From Hadesarchaea archaeon DG-33 (lineage in GTDB: Archaea > Hadarchaeota > Hadarchaeia > Hadarchaeales > Hadarchaeaceae): 5,455 nt of DNA. Where the stretch lies: positions 1 through 5,455 of the forward strand of contig LQHI01000052.1 of the NCBI GenBank assembly GCA_001515185.1, read 5' to 3'. Position numbers and translations under genes: made by a program. Every line of letters begins with the position of its first letter. Positions within the stretch are counted from its first letter, which is position 1. The notes beneath the pieces are model-generated. The model was not told the origin of the DNA. It was given only the letters and a program-made list of their open reading frames with translations, and did no database searches. Shown here piece by piece: positions 1 to 5,083 of the stretch.

Positions 1-381
1 ACAGATACTGGAATAGCGGGTGCTACTGTCAGGGCTTCTCCTGGAAACAAATATGCTACAACTTCCTCCAACGGATATTTCACATTTAGCAATTTAGAAC
101 CGGGCTTTTATACGCTGACAGCTTCGTGCAGCGGATATCAGAATCGAACTGTAACAGTCTTGGTCACCGAGGGCAACATAACTTATGTGGACTTTGGTTT
201 GCAGGCAATCGTACAATATTATGTTGGAAATGTTGATACGAAGGAACTGCACACCCCAGATTGCCAATGGGTATCCCAGATGTCCGAAAGCAATAAGGTG
301 TATTTTTCAACAATTGAGGAAGCGATAGACCAGGGTTACAATGGTTGCTATTATTGTCTTAAACAATACGACACGGGATAA
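1..381 (+). CDS. 3' end of a probably secreted protein: carboxypeptidase-regulatory-like domain plus Ada-like zinc-binding module (partial)
   Basis: The frame is open from the first base to TAA at 379-381, giving 126 residues; the real start lies upstream of the window. Residues 1 to about 68 read as a carboxypeptidase regulatory-like beta-sandwich (GIAGATVRAS, NGYFTFSNLEPGFYTLTAS, then a GYQ...VTV strand), a module common in extracellular and surface proteins. Residues about 74-123 form a small domain starting YVGNVDTKELHTPDC and ending in CYYC. H84, C88, C116 and C119 make an HxxxC...CxxC set, as in Ada-type zinc-binding modules found at the ends of secreted proteins. I infer that the chain is exported and that the C-terminal module binds zinc; its ligand or partner is unknown. 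The next gene starts 20 bases downstream on the same strand, which suggests one transcript. Confidence is high that this is coding and moderate for the domain names. It could also belong to a longer multi-domain surface protein. Confidence 0.8.
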   Translation, partial: TDTGIAGATVRASPGNKYATTSSNGYFTFSNLEPGFYTLTASCSGYQNRTVTVLVTEGNITYVDFGLQAIVQYYVGNVDTKELHTPDCQWVSQMSESNKVYFSTIEEAIDQGYNGCYYCLKQYDTG

Positions 382-401
382 CCCCAAAGAGGTGATGAGA
401 A

Positions 402-758
402 ATGGCGGAAAACAGGGTGTCCATTACTTATACAGCGCTTATATGGACTGGCATTATTCTATCCATCTTTGGAGCGATAGTTGCTGTGCTGGGTTTTGGG
501 GGGTCAACAGTTTTTGAGGGTAGTTTAGGTGATATCAAAGTAAAAACCACTCAAACCGGGCTCGCTGTTTTAGTTGTGGGGGCAGCACTGGCGGGCACTA
601 TTGCACTCAAACTCCCCAAGGGGGTAGTGGTTTTAGAAGAAGGAGAGAAGTACAGTTTTACAGAGAAATTGGCTAGGAGAATTCCCGTTTTATCTCTGGT
701 GATACTCGTCGTGGCAATCGTTCTTCTTGTCGTATCGTTTAAGGGGGTAATCGCATGA
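402..758 (+). CDS. Small three-helix membrane protein, function unknown
   Basis: This is a 118-residue protein with no recognised function. Three hydrophobic segments are visible at about residues 10-32, 52-70 and 94-115. Between the first two is a short polar loop (FEGSLGDIKVKTTQTG), and between the second and third a charged stretch (VLEEGEKYSFTEKLARR). The pattern of helix, short beta-like loop with Lys and Thr, then a Gly-rich helix resembles small membrane proteins often found beside predicted effector or protease genes, but that is an impression and not a family assignment. The ATG at 402 is well supported: GAGGTGATG at 389-397 is an excellent ribosome binding site a few bases upstream. 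The stop codon overlaps the start of the subtilisin-like gene (ATGA at 755-758), so the two are probably translationally coupled. A membrane anchor or partner for the subtilase-like protein is the simplest inferred role. Confidence 0.8.
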   Translation: MAENRVSITYTALIWTGIILSIFGAIVAVLGFGGSTVFEGSLGDIKVKTTQTGLAVLVVGAALAGTIALKLPKGVVVLEEGEKYSFTEKLARRIPVLSLVILVVAIVLLVVSFKGVIA

Positions 759-1480
759 ATGAAAAAAGAGTAGAAATTTTAGGTGGAATTCCCGGTAAAA
801 GAGGTGCCTACTTAAATTGGCTTCACGACCCGACAACTGGCAAATATTTCGCCCCCACGCTCCCTGAACATCCCTCTTTTGAAGGCGTCAGGAAAATGCA
901 TGAAAGTGGAAATACAGGTTCGGGGGTGAAAGTAGCCGTTATTGACACCGGTCTTATGCTTGATCATCCTTGGATTAAGCGCAGTACAGAAAAATCTAAA
1001 GACTTTACCGGAGAAGGGATCGAAGACCTAAATGGACATGGGACGATGGTCGCTCTTATTTTGCTCGCCACCTCCCCAGGTGCGAGTCTTTTCAACGTGA
1101 AGGTCATGGATTCGGAGGGAAGAGGGTCGGAGGAAAATTTGATAAAGGGCATCCAATGGGCGGTGAAAGAAGGAGCTCAGATAATCAATCTCAGTGGTGG
1201 CGTGTACTGGAAGAAGTGGGGCATATGGGATTGCAAAGGAGATTGTAAAATATGCCGTGCGGCCGAGGATGCCGCAAAGGTCGGTGTCTTGGTTGTAACA
1301 GCCGCAGGGAATCAGCCTAGCAAAACCTACTGCCCGGCAAAGGTAGGTTTAGTGAAGAAAGATATTGGTGTAATGGGTGTAGCGGCATACGATTTTGAAA
1401 CTGGGATTATAGCCCCGTATTCAGGGGTGGGAAACATAGCTGCGCCTGTAGGTGGGTACCGTTTAGTGCCAGTCGAGTGA
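755..1480 (+). CDS. Subtilisin-fold (S8) protease-like protein, ends before the catalytic Ser motif
   Basis: This 241-residue protein carries the subtilase hallmarks in order: VAVIDTG with the catalytic Asp at D64, LNGHGTMVA with the catalytic His at H95, the substrate-binding strand INLSGG (145-149), and the oxyanion TAAGN with N186. It ends in SGVGNIAAPVGGY and a short tail. In subtilases an AAPG-like strand normally comes just before the GTSMAAP motif that carries the Ser; here the frame stops 11 residues after AAP. I found no such motif in any frame before the convergent thiL gene. As it stands it lacks the nucleophile: a pseudoprotease, or a 3'-truncated gene. There is no signal peptide and no clear prodomain (only about 50 residues before the core), so a cytosolic location is likely. 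C160, C164, C167 and C193 form a cysteine cluster in an insertion before the oxyanion strand, which might bind metal. Translation is probably coupled to the membrane protein (ATGA overlap, GGGGGT at 743-748). Confidence 0.82.
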   Translation: MNEKRVEILGGIPGKRGAYLNWLHDPTTGKYFAPTLPEHPSFEGVRKMHESGNTGSGVKVAVIDTGLMLDHPWIKRSTEKSKDFTGEGIEDLNGHGTMVALILLATSPGASLFNVKVMDSEGRGSEENLIKGIQWAVKEGAQIINLSGGVYWKKWGIWDCKGDCKICRAAEDAAKVGVLVVTAAGNQPSKTYCPAKVGLVKKDIGVMGVAAYDFETGIIAPYSGVGNIAAPVGGYRLVPVE

Positions 1481-1564
1481 AAAAAAGGGATAAATCGTTT
1501 TAGATAAAAATCAAATTTGCTCATCGGCTAACTTTTACCCGCAAATTTTTAGGAATATTTTTAC
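1481..1564. terminator. AT-rich convergent gap with U-tract terminator candidates for both strands
   Basis: The 84 bases between two converging genes are AT-rich. On the + strand, T5 runs at 1546-1550 and 1558-1562 could end the subtilase transcript. On the - strand, the A runs at 1480-1486 and 1506-1510 become T7 and T5 tracts that could end the thiL operon. Archaeal intrinsic termination relies mainly on such tracts, and I see no strong hairpin. TTTGCTCATCGG at 1516-1527 is nearly repeated at 1560-1571, over the end of thiL. Confidence 0.4.
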
Positions 1565-2548
1565 TCATCGGAAATGCTCGTAACCGCGGTCTGGCAACGC
1601 TCGTGTCTTTCCCTTGGCTCTGATAAAAACTCCCTTGCCTCTGGCTACACATCCAATCGTGGTTGCCGTTGTGCCCATGCGCTTGAGCGTCAGCCGAACT
1701 TTTTCCCAGCCTCGCGGGCGAACCGTGAAGAGCAATTCAAAATCTTCCCCTCCAAGGAGCACGAGATTATCTACATTGAAACCATGCTCGACCGCAAATT
1801 TTCTTACAAGCGGGTGTTCGGGTACACTATCGCGGTCCATAACAATTTTCACCTTGCTCTCCTTCGCAAGTTGCCAGAGGTTTGCCGCAAGCCCATCTGT
1901 CACATCTATCGCCGATGTGACGAAGCCACTCCGTGCCAAAGCTCTGCCCTCCCGCACACGCGCTCTCGGTTCGAGCTGGGCTCTGACCAGCGCACGGTAG
2001 CTCTTGACCGGAAGTCGCTTGAGCATGAGCTTCAAACCCGCCGCGGCCGCCCCAAGTCTGCCCGTTACCGCGATGAGGTCACCAACTCTCGCTCCAGAGC
2101 GCGTCAATAGCTCCCGCCTGCGGGCCACGCCGAAAGCAGTCCCAGATATGACTATCTCTTCGCTCTCGTCCAAGTCTCCGCCGACTACATAAGTGCCGTG
2201 TTCGAGCGCGGCCGCATTCATGCCCCGCACGAGCCGTTCTACAAATTTTACCTTAAGACTTCTCGGCAGGCCAACTGAGAAAACCAGCCCTAGCGGTTCC
2301 GCGCCCATCGCTGCTAGGTCGCTCAGGTTGACCACGACCGCCTTGCGGCCCATCTGCTCGGGTGAGGTGCCGGGTGGAAAATGTTTGCTTGCGACGAGCA
2401 TATCAGTTGTCAAGACTGCACACTTGCGATTATCCAAATCTAGCACTGCTGCGTCATCGCCTACGCCTACCCTGACACGGGCTCCACGCTTGCAGATTTT
2501 GCGGGCAAGCTCGACCAGTGTTCTTTCGCCAACATCGCTCAGTTTCAT
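1565..2548 (-). CDS. thiL: Thiamine-monophosphate kinase ThiL
   Basis: ThiL phosphorylates thiamine monophosphate to thiamine diphosphate with ATP, the last step of cofactor synthesis, in the cytosol. The 327 residues match the family's usual length and motif order: VGVGDDAAVL (28-36), TTDMLV (47-52) with the nearby H56, KAVVVNLSDLAAMGAEP (69-85), GGDL (123-126), ISGTAFG (134-140), GDLIAVTGRLG (156-166), DVTDGLA (215-221), and GGEDFELLF (266-274). It ends near RGYEHF. The Asp residues at 31, 32, 49, 77, 125, 215 and 218 fall where the family binds magnesium and nucleotide. It belongs to the PurM/AIR-synthetase fold, but the VNLSDLAAMGAEP and GGEDFELLF combination points to ThiL and not to PurM or SelD. 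The ATG at 2548 has a GGTGAAG site placed correctly upstream. It is the last gene of a three-gene operon with pth2, with no sign of damage. Confidence 0.95.
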   Translation of the reverse strand: MKLSDVGERTLVELARKICKRGARVRVGVGDDAAVLDLDNRKCAVLTTDMLVASKHFPPGTSPEQMGRKAVVVNLSDLAAMGAEPLGLVFSVGLPRSLKVKFVERLVRGMNAAALEHGTYVVGGDLDESEEIVISGTAFGVARRRELLTRSGARVGDLIAVTGRLGAAAAGLKLMLKRLPVKSYRALVRAQLEPRARVREGRALARSGFVTSAIDVTDGLAANLWQLAKESKVKIVMDRDSVPEHPLVRKFAVEHGFNVDNLVLLGGEDFELLFTVRPRGWEKVRLTLKRMGTTATTIGCVARGKGVFIRAKGKTRALPDRGYEHFR

Positions 2549-2550
2549 AT

Positions 2551-2557
2551 CTTCACC
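2551..2557 (-). promoter_or_regulatory. Ribosome binding site of thiL, touching the pth2 stop codon
   Basis: On the - strand GGTGAAG lies 2 bases before the thiL ATG (2548-2546) and its first G is the last base of the pth2 TAG stop. A ribosome ending pth2 would sit on this site, so coupled translation of pth2 and thiL is likely. The site decides the thiL start. Confidence 0.6.
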
Positions 2558-2922
2558 TAAAGGAGAGGTAGGTTGCCCGTAAGCTGATCCACAACCTCGT
2601 TTAGTGCAGGACCGATCGCGAGCACCGTCATCGTACTTGGGGGCAACTCGGTCAACCCGGCATCTTGGATCAGCTCAGCGGGAATGCTAAGTTCCTCTGC
2701 ACGCTTTTGTAGCTTTCGTAACTCCTGCTCGCTCGCCACTTTAACCACCACTTTTTTTTGCCCCTCGCTCAACCAAGCTTCTGCCCATTCGCGGTGCTCT
2801 TTGCGCGTCCGTTCAAAAGCAACAACCGCGCCGTGTGCAACCTGCGTCGCGAGCTTTCCTGGACTCATTTCAAGGTCGGTTCGAACGATGATGACTTGCT
2901 TGTACTTAAACACTTTCGCCAC
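2557..2922 (-). CDS. pth2: Peptidyl-tRNA hydrolase, Pth2 type
   Basis: Pth2 cleaves the ester bond of peptidyl-tRNAs released from ribosomes and so recycles tRNA; it is the archaeal and eukaryotic type, unrelated to bacterial Pth. The 121 residues are the normal single-domain length. Family signatures are all present: YKQVIIVRTDLEMSPGKLATQVAH (7-30, with K23 and H30), GQKKVVVKV (54-62), and IPAELIQDAGLTELPPSTMTVLAIGP (80-105, with D87 and T91 in the catalytic DAGxTE motif). The ending TGNLPLL is typical of the family. The start is GTG at 2922-2920 and the first 17 bases overlap the end of the upstream membrane-protein gene. GAGGAGAAG at 2927-2935 on the same strand serves as ribosome binding site. 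Another GTG three codons in (VFKYKQ) is a possible but less well placed start. It is the middle gene of the operon, followed by thiL after 8 bases. Confidence 0.96.
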   Translation of the reverse strand: MAKVFKYKQVIIVRTDLEMSPGKLATQVAHGAVVAFERTRKEHREWAEAWLSEGQKKVVVKVASEQELRKLQKRAEELSIPAELIQDAGLTELPPSTMTVLAIGPALNEVVDQLTGNLPLL

Positions 2923-3421
2923 CTTGCTTCTCCTCGGGGGGTTGGGGAGGTTGAGCCGGCTGCTCTTCGGGTGGGGCTGGCCGCTCTTCAGGTGGAGGAG
3001 CTGGTTTCTCCTCAGGTGGGGTTGGCGGCTCTTTGGACGAGGGTGGCAACTTGAGTGGGATTGGTTTTTCCTCGGGTGGAACTGGCTTGGGCTGTCTCAG
3101 TTTACTTATCTTTCGCATTAATGCACGCTCATAAATTATAGCCACCTCCAGCCCCCCGCGCCAGTACGCTATGAGCGCAAAAAGCAGGCACACGCCAAAC
3201 ACGGCAAGCACGAATGGTGCCAAGGTGAGCATTTTCAAACCTGGCTGTGCGAGCACGAAACCGAGATAGATGAGCACGAGCACACCTAGGCCTAAGCTAA
3301 CCCCCATGCGCTGCCAGAAATCGAGGCTCTCCTTACGTGGGTAGAGCACAAGCGTGAAGAGGAAGCCTGGTACCATCAGGAGAAACAGGCCGAAAAGCAC
3401 GTATGCGAGCACATCTAGCAT
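2906..3421 (-). CDS. DUF1616-like membrane protein with a Pro/Glu-rich cytosolic tail
   Basis: This is a 171-residue protein of unknown function. Three membrane segments are visible at about residues 4-28, 41-60 and 65-87. The stretch MVPGFLFTLVLYPRKESLDFWQRMGVSLGLGVLVL resembles the N-terminal part of archaeal DUF1616 proteins (PGY..ALFPR...L...ERLALSFGLS). That family usually continues into further helices or a C-terminal domain; here there is instead a low-complexity tail from about residue 110, with PPEE at 115, 135, 143, 150 and 161 and interspersed Lys and Arg. Such tails are flexible and may bind partners. The ATG at 3421 has only a modest site (GAGTGAT) close upstream. It is the first gene of the operon with pth2 and thiL; its last codons contain the pth2 ribosome binding site and start. 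I am sure that it is coding but only moderately sure of the family. Confidence 0.8.
   Translation of the reverse strand: MLDVLAYVLFGLFLLMVPGFLFTLVLYPRKESLDFWQRMGVSLGLGVLVLIYLGFVLAQPGLKMLTLAPFVLAVFGVCLLFALIAYWRGGLEVAIIYERALMRKISKLRQPKPVPPEEKPIPLKLPPSSKEPPTPPEEKPAPPPEERPAPPEEQPAQPPQPPEEKQGGESV
2921..3094 (-). repeat. Degenerate PPEE-type coding repeat in the membrane-protein tail
   Basis: This stretch codes residues 110-167 and contains five PPEE units with irregular spacing of 7-20 residues, seen on the + strand as recurring CTCTTCAGGTGG or CCTCAGGTGG words. It is an intrinsically disordered, Pro/Glu/Lys-rich tail and its length may vary between related strains by slippage. Confidence 0.6.
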
Positions 3422-3476
3422 CCAATCACTCGTTAGGGTTATCTATTGGTACTTAAAAAAGTTGTAAGGTGCTGGG
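3422..3476. promoter_or_regulatory. Divergent promoter region between the DUF1616-like operon and the reductase gene
   Basis: These 55 bases separate two outward-facing genes. CTTAAAAAAG at 3452-3461 reads on the - strand as CTTTTTTAAG, an AT-rich TATA-like box about 30-40 bases before the ATG at 3421, and would give a short leader. On the + strand TTATCTAT (3439-3446) is a weaker TATA candidate whose start site would fall just before the AAGGTG ribosome binding site (3466-3471). The assignments rest on spacing and AT content only. Confidence 0.4.
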
Positions 3477-4670
3477 TTGCAAGCAGATGTTGTTGTGGTT
3501 GGCGGCGGGCCTGCGGGATGTTTCGTCGGAGAAGCGCTTGCCAAGCAAGGTTTTGAAGTTGTAATTGTGGAAGAACATGGTGAAGTCGGGAATCCCGCTT
3601 GCTGCGCCGGCATAGTGGGGACAGGTGGTTTCCGGGAGTTGAAAATCAAGCCGAGAAAATGGGTGCTCGGGAAGCTTCGCCGTGCAGTTTTTTATCCCCC
3701 ATCGAACAGGCCCGTTGAGATAAGTCGTGGCAAGGTGGAGGCATTCGTGATCGACCGTGCCGCCTTCGACCGGGAACTAGCGAGGAAAGCCGTGAAGGCT
3801 GGGGCCACTCTGCTCCTAAGGACGAGATGCGTGGGGCTCAAACTCGGGCGCGAGCCTGTGGTGAAGCTCAAGGGCGCGCGCGAAACCGAGGTCGAGGCAC
3901 GCTTGGTGGTTGGCGCGGATGGTCCAGCTTCAATCGTCGCGCGAGAGGTAGGTTTGCTGAAAACTGCACGCTACCTCAAATGCGCTCAGCTCGAAACCGT
4001 TGCGAAAGTCCGGTCCGACGCCACCGAGCTTTACTTCGGCAGCTCGTTTGCGCCGGGCTTCTTTGCTTGGCTGACTCCGGCCGGAGATCTCTGCCGCGTG
4101 GGGCTCGGCACTTCCCAAGGTAATGCCCTCGGGAAGCTCCTCTCTTTTATAAAGACGTGTCCAACAGCATCCACCAAGATTCAATCCAAAAAAATCCTTA
4201 ACATCTACACTGGACTCATCCCCGAACCACTGACGAGGAAGATCTATGCCGACCGCGTGATGCTGGTGGGCGATGCCGCTGGTCATGTCAAGCCTCTCAC
4301 GGGCGGCGGCATTTACGTTGGGCTCTCTTGCGCCCAACTCGCGGTCGAAGTCGCAATAGATGCCCTTGGGAGTGAGCCCACCGCCAAGAAGCTTCGTGCG
4401 TATGAACAAGCTGTGATGAAGAGATTTGGCCGTGAGTTTGAGCTGGGAATTCGCGTACGCAGGATTTTTGAACGAATGACCGATGAGGATCTAAATTCGA
4501 TATTCGAACTCCTGAGGAAAGAAGACGTGCGAGCGTTGGTGCACAAAAACTTTGACTTCGATCGCCACGAAAAACTCCTCCGAGCCCTCCTAATCAATGC
4601 ACCGCGATTGCTGCCTTTGCTCGAGTTGAAAAAAATCTTGAAGTACTCGCGCTACCTGCTGAAACCCTAA
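3477..4670 (+). CDS. Geranylgeranyl reductase family FAD-dependent oxidoreductase
   Basis: This 397-residue flavoprotein belongs to the family that saturates the geranylgeranyl chains of archaeal ether lipids, probably at the membrane face. Features in order: the FAD-binding VVVVGGGPAG (5-14), an acidic strand end VIVEEHGEVG (29-38), and PACCAGIVG (40-48), which matches the family's conserved Cys region. Next come DRAAFDREL (93-101), the second FAD motif VVGADGPASIVA (144-155), PGFFAWLTPAGDLCRVGLG (193-211), equivalent to the usual PG-x-WxFP...VGLG, and the third FAD motif VMLVGDAAGHVKPLTGGGI (261-279). The last 80 residues are helical and basic. The start is TTG: a TAA lies in frame at 3465-3467, and AAGGTG (3466-3471) is a correctly spaced ribosome binding site. 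A later start would cut the Rossmann strand. The exact lipid substrate cannot be told from sequence, as this family includes paralogues and related menaquinone and tetrapyrrole reductases. Confidence 0.88.
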   Translation: MQADVVVVGGGPAGCFVGEALAKQGFEVVIVEEHGEVGNPACCAGIVGTGGFRELKIKPRKWVLGKLRRAVFYPPSNRPVEISRGKVEAFVIDRAAFDRELARKAVKAGATLLLRTRCVGLKLGREPVVKLKGARETEVEARLVVGADGPASIVAREVGLLKTARYLKCAQLETVAKVRSDATELYFGSSFAPGFFAWLTPAGDLCRVGLGTSQGNALGKLLSFIKTCPTASTKIQSKKILNIYTGLIPEPLTRKIYADRVMLVGDAAGHVKPLTGGGIYVGLSCAQLAVEVAIDALGSEPTAKKLRAYEQAVMKRFGREFELGIRVRRIFERMTDEDLNSIFELLRKEDVRALVHKNFDFDRHEKLLRALLINAPRLLPLLELKKILKYSRYLLKP

Positions 4671-4672
4671 AG

Positions 4673-4696
4673 AAAATGGCGGGGATTTCGACCCTT
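4673..4696 (+). repeat. Direct repeat, left copy (degenerate)
   Basis: AAAATGGCGGGGATTTCGAC followed by CCTT is matched at 5009-5031 by AAAATGACGAGTTTCGACCC followed by CTT. The two differ by two substitutions, a 2-base gap and a 1-base gap. The left copy starts 2 bases after the reductase stop codon. A shorter relative, GAATCTCGACCACTTCACTC, is at 4721-4740. Confidence 0.45.
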
Positions 4697-4747
4697 CCGC
4701 TACTCCTTCAACGAGTTTGTGAATCTCGACCACTTCACTCGTTCGTT

Positions 4748-4846
4748 GCTTTTTCGCGTCAGGATCTTTTTCCCGCAGTCGTTGCTTTATCCTGCTCTTC
4801 CACAGGACTTATCCGCGTCCTCCCCCAGTTTTTCGCCCGGGTTTTT
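4748..4846 (+). terminator. Series of T5 tracts downstream of the reductase gene
   Basis: T5 runs occur at 4750-4754, 4767-4771, 4829-4833 and 4842-4846, beginning 80 bases after the reductase stop codon. Archaeal RNA polymerase ends transcription at such non-template T tracts without a required hairpin, so staggered termination of the reductase transcript is likely. A - strand reading would instead make these A-rich loops. Confidence 0.4.
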
Positions 4847-4930
4847 ACGCGGCTCCCCGTTGCCCTTAGGCTTCGGTTTGGCCTCCTCTGTGGGCTTTCA
4901 TCCCCGCCGTCCTTTAGCTGAGGCGCCTGT

Positions 4931-4949
4931 CTATTTAAGGATTTTTCCA
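4931..4949 (-). promoter_or_regulatory. Candidate archaeal BRE/TATA promoter facing left
   Basis: On the - strand the sequence reads TTGGAAAAATCCTTAAATAG: a purine-rich BRE-like element followed by the TATA-like CTTAAATAG (4931-4939). A start site about 25 bases on would be near 4910, just before a purine-rich - strand segment that contains no good protein gene. The only downstream ORF with a plausible start (ATG at 4901) is 11 codons long. The promoter call rests on pattern and spacing only. Confidence 0.4.
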
Positions 4950-4951
4950 AA

Positions 4952-4995
4952 AGTGGATATATTTCCAACTTGGAGTGGATATATTTCCAACTTGG
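4952..4995. repeat. Two perfect tandem 22-base units, operator-like
   Basis: The unit AGTGGATATATTTCC plus AACTTGG occurs at 4952-4973 and again without a gap at 4974-4995. Each unit ends in an inverted repeat: TTCCAA-C-TTGGAA at 4985-4997 with 6-base arms, and TCCAA-C-TTGGA at 4964-4974 with 5-base arms. A third, degraded copy (on the - strand TTGGAAAAATCC) follows at 4938-4949 and overlaps the leftward BRE. A 22-base period is about two helical turns, so proteins bound to each unit would sit on one face of the DNA. Confidence 0.75.
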
Positions 4996-5008
4996 AACTA
5001 CGACTCAA

Positions 5009-5031
5009 AAAATGACGAGTTTCGACCCCTT
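5009..5031 (+). repeat. Direct repeat, right copy (degenerate)
   Basis: This pairs with 4673-4696, and the similarity continues weakly into the next 15 bases (CCACTCTTCAG against CTACTCCTTCA). The copies lie 336 bases apart and bracket the pyrimidine-rich segment and the 22-base tandem repeat. They could be duplicated flanks of an inserted piece or conserved elements of an unknown RNA. Confidence 0.45.
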
Positions 5032-5083
5032 TACCACTCTTCAGCACTAGCGCCGGTTGGCTTTTGCTGCAGGCTTCCCCCTT

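Noticed and set aside
1440..1564. Frameshift hiding the subtilase Ser motif
   Set aside because: I read all forward frames of the 84-base gap and found nothing like GTSMAAP or the helix after it, and the gap is too short to hold the missing part.
1574..2582. Long + strand open frames opposite thiL (including 1574-2110 and 2193-2582)
   Set aside because: They are antisense to a fully motif-supported ThiL, have no recognisable domain, and contain Ser/Arg/Pro-rich translations typical of the reverse frame of GC-rich coding sequence.
2684..3121. + strand open frame with Trp/Gly/Leu-rich translation
   Set aside because: It is the reverse reading of pth2 and of the PPEE repeats; its apparent repetition comes from the real protein's tail.
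3930..4597. - strand open frames inside the reductase gene
   Set aside because: They are shadows of a gene with all three FAD motifs in the other strand.
4676..4921. + strand 81-residue open frame starting ATGGCGGGG
   Set aside because: It has no ribosome binding site, no family resemblance, and its composition follows the pyrimidine bias of the region.
4952..4995. CRISPR-like repeat
   Set aside because: The two units abut with no spacer and there is no further array or cas gene.
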